Positions 1-8,447 of a DNA stretch of 64,000 nt are shown piece after piece. The stretch covers positions 806,001 through 870,000 of the forward strand of contig CAVVEG010000017.1 of NCBI GenBank assembly GCA_963747255.1, written 5' to 3'. The DNA is from CAIYRG01 sp963747255 (GTDB lineage Bacteria > Pseudomonadota > Alphaproteobacteria > Micropepsales > Micropepsaceae). Within the stretch, counting starts at the first letter, position 1, and each line of letters opens with the position of its first letter. The notes under the pieces were generated by a model. It had not been told where the DNA came from and did not search any database. It saw only the letters and a list, made by a program, of their open reading frames with translations. The position numbers and the translations under genes are program-made.

Positions 1-168
1 ACACAAATGGTGCTGACGGGCTGGATCACAGAGGAGTGAGAATACGCGAAATTGGGAACCTGGCGTCCCGAACCTGCCCGCATGCCGGCTGGGGATTCTT
101 GCGGAATTTGCGCAAATGGCGCATAGAAATCTGCGATTTTGGGGGTTTTCGGAGTTGACGGGCGCAAC
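1..168. other. Left edge; possible tail of an upstream gene
   Basis: A plus-strand frame is open from base 1 to a TGA at 37-39 and would end in ...GWITEE. This could be the last dozen residues of a gene lying outside the window, but it is too short to identify. The rest, up to the GTG at 169, shows no recognisable gene or RNA and probably holds the promoter of the efflux operon. Confidence 0.25.
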
Positions 169-546
169 GTGACGCAATTTCTGGAAATTCGGTCCGGTAC
201 CGTAACGCCGCGGAGTTTCGTGGCGCTGCTGGTTGCGATTGCATTCGCGCTTCAATGTTTTCTGACCCAAACCCATATACACGGTCTGCCGCAGCATCCC
301 GAGTTGCTGGCCCATGTCAAACTTGGCGCCAGCACGCCGGCAGGCGGCGAAACACCGGCCGACAACAGCCCGCTCGACTGTCCCTATTGCCAGGCGGTTG
401 CGCATAGCGGTTTCTTCTTTACGCCCGCGGCGCCCCTGCTCCGCCTGCCGGTTGCGCTCGGCGAGCAGATCCTTCCGCCGATCACGGTCCAGATCATCAA
501 AAGCGCCGCGATATTCAGCCGGCGAAGCCGCTCACCACCCCGCTAA
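169..546 (+). CDS. Small secreted DUF2946-like protein heading the efflux operon
   Basis: About 125 residues from a GTG at 169; an in-frame ATG at 139 would add ten residues. A hydrophobic stretch at roughly residues 15-32 looks like a signal peptide or single membrane anchor. Next come a His-rich patch (THIHGLPQH) and a CPYCQA motif, the pattern of the small DUF2946-type proteins that often sit beside heavy-metal transport genes. The His and Cys residues could bind copper or a similar metal, which is inference. The following outer-membrane factor starts about 110 bp downstream on the same strand, so co-transcription with the RND system is likely. The C-terminus is Arg-rich and of uncertain relevance. 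Coding status is supported by composition and context rather than by a firm family match. Confidence 0.5.
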   Translation: MTQFLEIRSGTVTPRSFVALLVAIAFALQCFLTQTHIHGLPQHPELLAHVKLGASTPAGGETPADNSPLDCPYCQAVAHSGFFFTPAAPLLRLPVALGEQILPPITVQIIKSAAIFSRRSRSPPR

Positions 547-656
547 TCCGAAATCCAGCGTGTTGCGGCCGCTTATGCGGCTGCTGCCTGGCGCACGGCA
601 CGCAATGCCGGTGCGCAGACCAGGCGGATCGTTCGGCACAGCAACGTGGTGCACCG

Positions 657-2189
657 ATGAGACAAGTAAAAACTACCCGAATTACACGCAAATTCCACCG
701 CTCGGCGCCCGTCCGGCGCAGCCAACGCGCGGCCATCGCATTGGTACTGCCGCTCGCCGCCTGCACGGTGGGACCGGATTTCCAAAAACTGTCGGCCCCA
801 TCGGTGACGGATTATCAGGCGATGCCCGCCACAACGACAACATCGACGCCGAATGTGACCGGAGGTGCGGCGCAGACTTTCACAAGGGGAAAGGACCTGG
901 CGGGCGATTGGTGGACTCTGTTCCATTCGCAGCCGCTGAACGATCTGATCGAGAAGGCGCTCGCCCACAATCACGATCTGAAAGCGGCGCAGGCGGCGCT
1001 CTCGGTTGCCCATGAAAATGCGCTGGCCCACAGGGGCGTGTTTCTTCCTGCGGTTCAGGCGGGGTTCGGAGCCAGTCACCAGAAGCAATCGGCTCTGATC
1101 GCCCCCACGCCCAATGCGAATATTTTCCAATACGATCTGTTCACCCCTCAGGTGAGCATTTCCTATACGCCGGACGTTTTCGGGCTGAACCAACGCACGC
1201 AGGAATCCCTGAACGCACAGGAACACGCCGTTCGGTTCCAGATGCTGGCGGCCTACACGACGCTGACGGCCAATATCGTGGTCACGGCCATCCAGGCGGC
1301 AGCTTTGCAAAATCAGATCGATGAGACCGGTCAACTCATCGATATCGATACGAATATCGTGAAAATCCTGCAGTACCAGCTCGACAAGGGCTATGCGAGC
1401 CGCGTCGATCTGGCGGCGCAGCAGGCGCTGCTGGCTCAGACCAATGCGACACTGCCGCCGCTCCTGAAACAGCAGGCACAGTTGCGAGATCTTCTGGCGA
1501 CTCTTGCCGGCTTTTATCCGAGCGAGGCGCCGGCCGGGGCTTTCGATCTTGCGACGCTGCAACTGCCGACGGACCTGCCGTTGAGTCTGCCTTCCGAGCT
1601 GGTGGCGCAGCGCCCCGATGTGTTGCAGGCCCAGGAGAACCTGCATGCCGCAAGTGCCGAGATCGGAGTAGCCGAGGCCAACAGGCTGCCCAACATTCTG
1701 CTCACTGCCGATGCGGGAAGCACTGCGCTTGCCATCGGTCAGGTGTTCTCCGCCGGCACCGGTTTCTGGGGCCTGGGTGCGGCACTCACCGCGCCGATTT
1801 TCCAGGGCGGAACGTTGCTGCATCAGGAGAGAGCGGCACGTGCGGCATATGACCAGGCGGCGGAGCAATATCGAAGCACGGTGCTGAATGCGCTTCAGAA
1901 TGTGGCCGACACGCTTGTGGCGCTGCAACAGGATGCGGAAGGATTGAAGGCCTCCGCCAGCGCCGAAGCCGCAGCCAAAGTAACGCTGGATCTGTCGCAG
2001 CGTCAGGTCGAGGACGGATACAGCGGATATCTTAATCTGCTAAATGCGCAGCAGGGCTACCAGCAGGCGCGGATCGCACTCGTGCAGGCTGAAGCCAATC
2101 GTTTCGCCGACACGGCAGCGCTGTATCAGGCGCTCGGCGGTGGCTGGTGGAATCGCGCGGAGTTGGCGGAGAACAAAAATGCGCATTGA
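657..2189 (+). CDS. RND efflux outer-membrane factor, NodT/TolC-like lipoprotein
   Basis: A 510-residue outer-membrane channel of a tripartite exporter. The start gives a long basic N-region and a lipobox (LPLAAC) near residue 35, followed by the typical TVGPDF sequence of NodT-family lipoproteins, so the mature protein should be lipid-anchored in the outer membrane. Two OEP repeats follow (about residues 90-280 and 300-490), with the usual SLPSELVAQRPDVLQAQENL linker signature of the second repeat in its standard place. Its stop overlaps the start of the adaptor gene (2179), and the pump follows directly, so outer membrane, periplasm and inner membrane parts are encoded in transport order. 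Length and domain order are normal for the family. Confidence 0.9.
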   Translation: MRQVKTTRITRKFHRSAPVRRSQRAAIALVLPLAACTVGPDFQKLSAPSVTDYQAMPATTTTSTPNVTGGAAQTFTRGKDLAGDWWTLFHSQPLNDLIEKALAHNHDLKAAQAALSVAHENALAHRGVFLPAVQAGFGASHQKQSALIAPTPNANIFQYDLFTPQVSISYTPDVFGLNQRTQESLNAQEHAVRFQMLAAYTTLTANIVVTAIQAAALQNQIDETGQLIDIDTNIVKILQYQLDKGYASRVDLAAQQALLAQTNATLPPLLKQQAQLRDLLATLAGFYPSEAPAGAFDLATLQLPTDLPLSLPSELVAQRPDVLQAQENLHAASAEIGVAEANRLPNILLTADAGSTALAIGQVFSAGTGFWGLGAALTAPIFQGGTLLHQERAARAAYDQAAEQYRSTVLNALQNVADTLVALQQDAEGLKASASAEAAAKVTLDLSQRQVEDGYSGYLNLLNAQQGYQQARIALVQAEANRFADTAALYQALGGGWWNRAELAENKNAH

Positions 2190-3366
2190 TGGAGGAAGGA
2201 GCGCGCGCGGCCTCCAATTGCTGAACCCCGCCGCATATGCGTCTGCTGGCGCGGCCTCCCTGCTCATTTTTCTTTCCGCCTGCTCACCCGGCGACAGCAG
2301 TCAGGCGCAAACCGCTCCCGCACCCGTGGCGAAGAACGCCATTCTGACCCCCGACCAACGGCAACACATCACACTGTTTACCGTGGCATCGTCGAACTAC
2401 CGGCGCAGCGTCGAAACACCGGGTGTCGTCGACTTCGACGGCGACCAGTCGACCAGCGTGCTGGCTCCGATTTCCGGTCCGGTGTCGCGCCTTCTTGTTT
2501 CGATCGGTCAGCATGTGAACAAGGGCGATCCGCTTGCGCTGGTGGAATCACCGGATTTCGCCACCGCCGTCAGCACCTACCGCAAAGCCATTGCGACTGC
2601 GCAAACGGCACGCCGTCTTGCCGACCGCGATAAGGATCTGTTCGAACATCAGGGGGTGCCGCAGCGGGAGATGGAGCAGGCACAAACCGATGCGGCCAAT
2701 GCGGAAGCCGATCGCGATGCTGCGCTGCAGGGGCTCGTTTCCCTCGATGTCGATCCACAGTCCATCTCGGACATTCAGCAAGGAAAAATGACATCGCGCG
2801 TCGCGGCGGTGATCAGGGCCCCCATCGCGGGAACCGTCGTTGAAAGGCTGATCACGCCGGGACAACTCCTTACCGCCGGCACAACTCCGTGCTTCACCAT
2901 GGCCGACCTCTCGCGCGTATGGGTAATCGCCCAGGTTTTCGATTCCGATATTGCTTCGGTCGCTGTCGGCGATCCGGCCGTGATCGTTACCGGAGTCGGC
3001 TCCCGGACGTTTCCGGGAATCGTGGGGAATGTCGCCGCGCTGGTCGATTCCAACACAAGGTCCGTTGCAGTGCGCGTGGTGGCGAACAACCCGGGCGAAA
3101 TTCTCAAAAAGCAGATGTATGTCCGCGTCCGAATCAATAACCGCCAGCAAACAAATGCCCTGCTGGTGCCGGATTCAGCGATCCTGCGCGATGACGTAAA
3201 CCTGCCATTCGTCTATGTCGCCCAGCCTGACGGCAGCTTTGCGAGGCAGCAAGTCACGCTGGGCTATCGCACCGGAGAACAATACGAGATTCTGTCAGGC
3301 CTGAAGCCGGGAGACCGCATTGTCGCTGAGGGCGGGATTTTCGTCCAGTTCATGCAGAATCAATGA
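2179..3366 (+). CDS. RND periplasmic adaptor (CzcB/CusB-like membrane fusion protein)
   Basis: The ATG at 2179 lies inside the end of the outer-membrane-factor gene and gives a 395-residue protein with a signal/lipobox-like start (LLIFLSACSPGD, Cys near residue 36). The frame is open further upstream, but that part overlaps the previous gene and precedes the signal sequence, so 2179 is preferred. The biotinyl-lipoyl half-motif (SRLLVSIGQHVNKGDPLALVESPDF), a coiled-coil hairpin (about residues 135-200) rich in Ala/Glu/Arg, a second lipoyl half (IRAPIAGTVVERLITPGQLL) and a beta-barrel domain follow in the usual order. The protein links pump and outer-membrane channel. The C-terminus ends in the next gene's ATGA overlap at 3363. 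No His-rich metal-binding N-terminal extension is present. Confidence 0.88.
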   Translation: MRIDGGRSARGLQLLNPAAYASAGAASLLIFLSACSPGDSSQAQTAPAPVAKNAILTPDQRQHITLFTVASSNYRRSVETPGVVDFDGDQSTSVLAPISGPVSRLLVSIGQHVNKGDPLALVESPDFATAVSTYRKAIATAQTARRLADRDKDLFEHQGVPQREMEQAQTDAANAEADRDAALQGLVSLDVDPQSISDIQQGKMTSRVAAVIRAPIAGTVVERLITPGQLLTAGTTPCFTMADLSRVWVIAQVFDSDIASVAVGDPAVIVTGVGSRTFPGIVGNVAALVDSNTRSVAVRVVANNPGEILKKQMYVRVRINNRQQTNALLVPDSAILRDDVNLPFVYVAQPDGSFARQQVTLGYRTGEQYEILSGLKPGDRIVAEGGIFVQFMQNQ

Positions 3367-6300
3367 GCGAATATCCCCCGGCTGAACTCCCGCAACGCCC
3401 GTCCGTGATGAACCGGATCGCCGGCTTTTGCCTGAACCAGCGCATGCTGACGCTACTGCTGACGCTGGTATTGGTAGTGGCGGGCTCACGCTCTCTCGAC
3501 CGCCTGCCGGTCGATGCTTATCCGGATCTCTCCCCGCCCAAGGTCGAAATCGTAACGCAGTGGCCCGGCCACGCGGCGGAAGAAGTGGAGCGGCTGATTA
3601 CAATCCCGGTTGAAAGAACAATGAACGGGCTTCCGTCAATGGCGACGGTCCGTTCGATCTCCCTTTATGGACTATCCGACGTAATTCTCACCTTTGAAGA
3701 CGGCACGAACAGCTATTTCGCTCGCGACCGCGTCTTCAATCGCCTGTCAGACATCAATCTGCCTGCCGGCATAACGCCATCCGTGTCGCCGCTCTTTTCT
3801 CCGTCGGGCCTGATCTATCGTTACGTGCTGCAGAGTTCCGATCGCTCTCCGATGGAATTGAAAACTTTCGAGGACTGGACCGTGGAACCGGCCTATCGCT
3901 CCGTGGCCGGCGTGGCGGATGACTCCGGTTTCGGCGGTGGCACGATGCAATACCAGGTGCTGCTGGATCCGGCGAAGCTCGCAGGGGTCGGTCTCTCGGT
4001 CCAGCAGGTCGAGTCTGCACTGGGCGCCAATAACGGAAATGCCGGTGGGGGGTTTTATTCCCAGGGCGGCCAGTTTTATTACGTGCGCGGTTTGGGGCGG
4101 ATCCGGGCCGTTGAAGACATCGCCAATGTGGTCGTGGCAGTGAATAACGGCACCCCCGTTCTGGTCAAGGACATCGGCCACGTCGAAATCGGCATTGCCC
4201 CGCGCCTGGGGGAGTTCGGGTACGAGAAGCAGGACGATGCCGTTGAAGGCGTCATTCTGTTGCGCACGGGCGAGAAGACACAGGACGTTCTGAAGCGGGT
4301 CGCGGCTAAAACGAAGGAACTGAACGAGCAGGTCCTCCCCAAAGACGTGAAGGTCGTGCCCTTTTATGACCGCAGCGACCTGATTGCGCTGACCACACAG
4401 GTGGTGGAGAACAACCTGCTTCGCGGCATGCTGCTCGTCGTCGTGATTCTCATTTTCTTTTTGTACGACTTTCGCGCCGGGTTGATCGTTGCTGCGACAA
4501 TCCCGCTTGCGCTGTTGTTCGCTTTCATCTGTCTCGACCTGCAACATGCTTCGGCGAACCTGCTCTCGATCGGCGCGGTGGATTTCGGCATTCTGGTCGA
4601 TGGCGCCGTGGTCATGGTTGAAAACATTTTCCGGCAGCTCGCGCTTCGCCGGGAAGGGCCGGTGAATGTCATCGATGTGATCCGGGCAGCGGTGGCGGAA
4701 GTGGACCGGCCCATTCTGTTCGCGGTTGCCGTTATCGTGGCGGGTTTCGCGCCCATCTATGGGCTCAGCGGGCCATCCGGCACGCTGTTCAAGCCGATGG
4801 CCGATACCATGGTTTTCGCGCTGATTGGCTCACTGATTATCACGATCAGTCTGCTGCCGGTCCTCTGCTCGTGGTTCATGCGCAAAGGCGTCAGAGAGCG
4901 GCGCAATGTGATATTCGATTTTATCAAATCCCTTTATGCGCGGATCCTCGAAGCATGCGTCGTGCGGCCATGGGCAACCACACTGCTTTGCACCGTAATA
5001 TTCTGCGCCTCACTCGCCCTGATTCCGCGCATCGGAGCGGAATTCATGCCCAAACTGGATGAAGGCGCCCTGTGGGTACGCGCCACAATGCCCTACACGA
5101 TTTCTTTCGATGAGTCCGCGAAAATCACACCCCAGATCCGAAGCATCCTGAAGTCCTTTCCGGAAGTCACCACGGTGGCCTCGGAGCTCGGACGTCCGGA
5201 TGACGGCACCGATCCGACGGGCTTCTTCAACGTCGAATTTTACCTGGGGCTCAAGCCCTACTCCCAATGGCGCGGCGCTTATCGGGACAAGGCTGGATTG
5301 ATCGAAGCGATCAATCACCGGCTCGAAGGTTTTCCAGGCATTGTGTTCAACTACACACAGCCTGCGGAAGATGCGGTAGACGAAGCCGAAACCGGGCTTA
5401 AAAGCGCGCTCGCCGTCAAAATTTTTGGACCCGATCTGCAAACACTCGAGCAAAAGGGAAAGGCCATCAAGGACATTCTCGGGCAGGTGCGCGGAATCAA
5501 CGATGTCACCCTCGTCCGGGAGCTTGGGCAGCCCAGTCTGACGATCGATATCGATCGCGCCCGGATCGCGCGCTACGGCCTGAACGTGTCCGACATCAAC
5601 GCTTTGATCCAGACAGCGATCGGAGGTGATGTGGCAACCCAGATTGTACAGGGCGAAAAGCAGTTTGACCTGGTTGTGCGGCTCGATCGTCAGTACCGGG
5701 AAAACCCGGAGGAAATCGGCAACATTCCGGTGGCGACCAGCGGCGGCCAGCAGATTCCCCTCAAGGAATTTGCGGATATCCAGGTGGAAAACGGAGCCTC
5801 ATTGATCTACCGGGAGAACAATTCACGTTACATAGGTGTGCAGTTCTCCGTCGACGGACGCGATCTCGCGAGCGCGGTTGACGAAGCCATTCGGCAGGTG
5901 AATGCCAAAGTGGCGCTGCCGCTGGGCTATCGGCTGGATTGGGGCGGAGAATATACGGAGTACACTGCATCCCGCGCACAAATGAATGTCATTCTGCCGC
6001 TCACCTTTGGACTGATTTTTATCCTGTTGTTTGCGCTGTACAACAATTTCAAATTTCCATTCATCACGGTTCTTGGGGTGATTTTGTCGGCGCCCGCGGG
6101 CGGTCTCGCAGCATTGTGGCTGACCGGCACGCCGTTTTCCGTTTCTTCAGGCGTGGGTTTTCTGGCGCTGTTCGGAGTCTCCGTGCAAACGGCGGTTGTG
6201 TATATTTCCTATGTGAACGAGCTTCGCCGCCGTGGGATGCCGATCGAAGACGCTGTTCGGAAAGGCGCCGTTATCAGGCTGCGCCCGATCATGATGACGG

Positions 6301-6482
6301 CGCTGGTGGCGGCGTTGGGCCTGTTGCCGGCCGCATTCGCCACCGGAGTCGGGACGGACAGCCAACGGCCTTTTGCACTGGTGATAGTCAGCGGCCTGTT
6401 CACGCGGCTGCTGATCAGCGTTTTCCTGATGCCGGCCTTGTACGTAATTGTCGCGCGCCCGAACGATTGCCGGCAGGCTTAA
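3363..6482 (+). CDS. czcA: Heavy-metal efflux RND pump, CzcA family
   Basis: A 1039-residue inner-membrane proton/substrate antiporter of the HME-RND type, starting in a 4-bp ATGA overlap with the adaptor. It has the expected duplication: TM1 near residue 30, a large periplasmic loop, TM2-6, TM7 near 545, a second loop and TM8-12. TM4 carries DFGILVDGAVVMVEN, the D-D-E proton-relay pattern of CzcA/CnrA/NccA rather than the CusA version, which points to divalent cations such as Co, Zn, Ni or Cd rather than Cu(I)/Ag(I); this last step is inference. Length and C-terminus are normal. A palindromic hairpin starts 18 bp after the stop. No regulator gene (CzcRS, CusRS or MerR type) is visible beside the operon inside the window. 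Confidence 0.9.
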   Translation: MSEYPPAELPQRPSVMNRIAGFCLNQRMLTLLLTLVLVVAGSRSLDRLPVDAYPDLSPPKVEIVTQWPGHAAEEVERLITIPVERTMNGLPSMATVRSISLYGLSDVILTFEDGTNSYFARDRVFNRLSDINLPAGITPSVSPLFSPSGLIYRYVLQSSDRSPMELKTFEDWTVEPAYRSVAGVADDSGFGGGTMQYQVLLDPAKLAGVGLSVQQVESALGANNGNAGGGFYSQGGQFYYVRGLGRIRAVEDIANVVVAVNNGTPVLVKDIGHVEIGIAPRLGEFGYEKQDDAVEGVILLRTGEKTQDVLKRVAAKTKELNEQVLPKDVKVVPFYDRSDLIALTTQVVENNLLRGMLLVVVILIFFLYDFRAGLIVAATIPLALLFAFICLDLQHASANLLSIGAVDFGILVDGAVVMVENIFRQLALRREGPVNVIDVIRAAVAEVDRPILFAVAVIVAGFAPIYGLSGPSGTLFKPMADTMVFALIGSLIITISLLPVLCSWFMRKGVRERRNVIFDFIKSLYARILEACVVRPWATTLLCTVIFCASLALIPRIGAEFMPKLDEGALWVRATMPYTISFDESAKITPQIRSILKSFPEVTTVASELGRPDDGTDPTGFFNVEFYLGLKPYSQWRGAYRDKAGLIEAINHRLEGFPGIVFNYTQPAEDAVDEAETGLKSALAVKIFGPDLQTLEQKGKAIKDILGQVRGINDVTLVRELGQPSLTIDIDRARIARYGLNVSDINALIQTAIGGDVATQIVQGEKQFDLVVRLDRQYRENPEEIGNIPVATSGGQQIPLKEFADIQVENGASLIYRENNSRYIGVQFSVDGRDLASAVDEAIRQVNAKVALPLGYRLDWGGEYTEYTASRAQMNVILPLTFGLIFILLFALYNNFKFPFITVLGVILSAPAGGLAALWLTGTPFSVSSGVGFLALFGVSVQTAVVYISYVNELRRRGMPIEDAVRKGAVIRLRPIMMTALVAALGLLPAAFATGVGTDSQRPFALVIVSGLFTRLLISVFLMPALYVIVARPNDCRQA

Positions 6483-6500
6483 TCGCGTGGTGGCGACGGC

Positions 6501-6536
6501 GGGAACATCTGCGCCGCGCGGCGCAGATGGGTTCCC
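6501..6536. terminator. Strong GC-rich palindrome between convergent genes
   Basis: The segment GGGAAC.ATCTGCGCC / GGCGCAGAT.GGTTCCC folds into a long hairpin with a small bulge, around the self-complementary core GCGCCGCGCGGCGC. It lies between the stop of the CzcA-type gene (6482, plus) and the stop of the last GT41 gene (6585, minus). It lacks a clear T-run on either side, so bidirectional terminator function is an inference; it could also be a dispersed intergenic palindrome. Confidence 0.5.
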
Positions 6537-6544
6537 TTCACCCC

Positions 6545-6563
6545 GCCGCAACTTCATTGCGGC
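6545..6563. repeat. Second short inverted repeat in the same convergent gap
   Basis: Perfect 7-bp arms GCCGCAA and TTGCGGC flank the loop CTTCA. Together with the larger palindrome at 6501 it fills most of the 102-bp gap between two convergent genes, consistent with a composite palindromic intergenic element. Confidence 0.5.
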
Positions 6564-6584
6564 TCGCCGGGAATGACAACGTCA

Positions 6585-8447
6585 TCAATCTCCCGGAACT
6601 GTAAAGCTTTGCGCGGGCAGGCCCATGGCGTGCCGATTATGCATTTCCGACAGAGCCGCTTCAAAACGCCGGGTAAAGGCTTTGATGTCGAAGCGCCATG
6701 CGCCGATCTTCCGGCGGATTGCAGCAAGGGTTCCGGTGCCGCGTGCCAGGCCAATCGCCATCGGTTCATAATCCTGCATCGATTGCGCGATCAATTCCGG
6801 GACTCCGGCAGCCGAAAGCAGGCTTGCCCCTGCCCGTCCCGCCATGCTGGTTCCAGCACAGGTCAGCACGGGAACACCTGCCAACAGTGCATCGATCGCC
6901 GTCGAATGCGCATTGAACGGCAGAGTATCGAGGAACAGATCGGCGGCTGTAAGGCGCTTCAGATGTCCGGCAAACGACGGGAGATACGGCGCGAAGATCA
7001 GCCTGTCCGGCGCCACGCCCTGCCGCTCGGCTTCGCGGCCCAAATTCGTCCGGGCGGCGGGATTGGGATCCGATAGCCAGAGAACGCTGCCGTCCGTGGC
7101 ACGCAAAATCGCCATCCAGGAGGCGAATATCGCGGGCAGAATTTTGTAACAGCCGTTGAAACAGCAAAATACGAACGCGTTTTCCGGCAGCCCTGCGCTG
7201 GCTCGCGACGATGGTTGGTCCGGTGGCGCACGGTCGCGCCCGCAGGGCAGATAACAATTCTGCAGCCGGGCGATCTTCCCGGAATATTGGTGCTGTTCGG
7301 ATTCCGGAATGACGATGGGGTCCGCGATAGTGTAATCGATGAAATCGGCGCCCATGGTTCCGGGATATCCGAGATATGCCACCTGGACCGGCGCAGGACG
7401 GGCGGCAAAAATCCCCGGACGGCAGCCCTCGGTGACTCCCATCAGATCCACCGCGATGTCGATTTCGCGCCCACGCAACTGCACCGCGATGTCGATATCG
7501 CTGCGTCCCCGCGCATCGATGAAATGTTCAAACGATGAGCTGATGCGCCGGCGCATTTCACTGTTGTCGTCGGGGCCAAAGGAGAGTCCAAAAAGTTCGA
7601 AGTGGTTCCGATCGTGATTTTCAAACACCGGCAGCATCAACGCGGCCACCGGATGGGCGCGAAAATCCCCCGAGATGAAGGCAATGCGGAGACGCGCGTG
7701 GTCGTAGCGTTCACCGCGCCATAGCGGCGGCGAAGCTGCGACATGCCGCGCCATCCAGATGCGGGCACATTGCAACTGGTTGGCCGGAGAACTCGAAATG
7801 AACAGATTGCCGAACGGGACAATCGCAGGCCGACCGTTGGACAATTCTTCCGCGATTTTCAGCCGTTCTTCTTCAAAGTCCTGCCAGTCGCAGCAATTCA
7901 GCCTCGCCAGCATCAGGTCGCCGCGAAGCTCGGGAAGATCCGGCTGGATGGCGAGCGCCCTCGCATGGTCGCGCACGGACTGTTCGAAATCCCCGGATTC
8001 CGCGAAAGCGAGCCCGCGGTTGTGCCATGAAGCCGCGCTGTCGGGACGCAACGCAAGTGCTTTTCCGAAGGACTGGGCCGCCAATCCAAAGCGCTTCGTT
8101 TGCGCAAGCGCCATTCCCCGGTTGTGCCAACCCTCGCCGCTTGAAGGATTGGATGCGAGATAGGTGTCGAAGACAGCGATGGCCGCATCGAACCGCCCAA
8201 GCGACAGCAGCGTGTTTGCGCGCTGTAGTCTTGCATCGGCATGGGCGGGATCGAGCGCGATGATTCTGTCGAACAGCGGGAGCGCCTCGGCGCCTCTGTT
8301 CATCGCCTGCAAGGTCCGTCCAAGAGCAAAAAGCGCCGTGATGCTATTGGCGTCGCTTCGCAGAATACGCGCGTATGATTCGGCCGCTTCGGCCAACCTG
8401 CCCGATTGCTGCGCCTCGCGCGCCCGCTCGAGGAGCGCCTGGTCCAT
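6585..8447 (-). CDS. TPR / GT41 (SPINDLY/OGT-like) glycosyltransferase, copy 4 of operon
   Basis: A 620-residue protein with about five to six TPR units (residues 1-185), a linker with the CCDW motif, and a C-terminal Glyco_transf_41 domain (about residues 240-615). The catalytic half keeps the key signatures: GDFRAHPV with its histidine, the RPAPVQVAYLGYPGTMG block, CFNGCYKILP with the lysine equivalent to the UDP-contacting lysine of human OGT, and the DLFLDTLPFNAHSTAIDALL sugar-nucleotide loop. Family members transfer a sugar to Ser/Thr of proteins; donor and target here are unknown. It is the shortest and last of four paralogues. Its start overlaps the previous stop by one base (TAATG type), so it is translationally coupled. 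No signal peptide is seen, so a cytoplasmic location is likely. Confidence 0.88.
   Translation of the reverse strand: MDQALLERAREAQQSGRLAEAAESYARILRSDANSITALFALGRTLQAMNRGAEALPLFDRIIALDPAHADARLQRANTLLSLGRFDAAIAVFDTYLASNPSSGEGWHNRGMALAQTKRFGLAAQSFGKALALRPDSAASWHNRGLAFAESGDFEQSVRDHARALAIQPDLPELRGDLMLARLNCCDWQDFEEERLKIAEELSNGRPAIVPFGNLFISSSPANQLQCARIWMARHVAASPPLWRGERYDHARLRIAFISGDFRAHPVAALMLPVFENHDRNHFELFGLSFGPDDNSEMRRRISSSFEHFIDARGRSDIDIAVQLRGREIDIAVDLMGVTEGCRPGIFAARPAPVQVAYLGYPGTMGADFIDYTIADPIVIPESEQHQYSGKIARLQNCYLPCGRDRAPPDQPSSRASAGLPENAFVFCCFNGCYKILPAIFASWMAILRATDGSVLWLSDPNPAARTNLGREAERQGVAPDRLIFAPYLPSFAGHLKRLTAADLFLDTLPFNAHSTAIDALLAGVPVLTCAGTSMAGRAGASLLSAAGVPELIAQSMQDYEPMAIGLARGTGTLAAIRRKIGAWRFDIKAFTRRFEAALSEMHNRHAMGLPAQSFTVPGD

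Noticed and set aside
573..1928. A 451-codon minus-strand frame across the outer-membrane-factor gene
   Set aside because: Shadow of the NodT-like gene; Arg/His-rich with no family resemblance.
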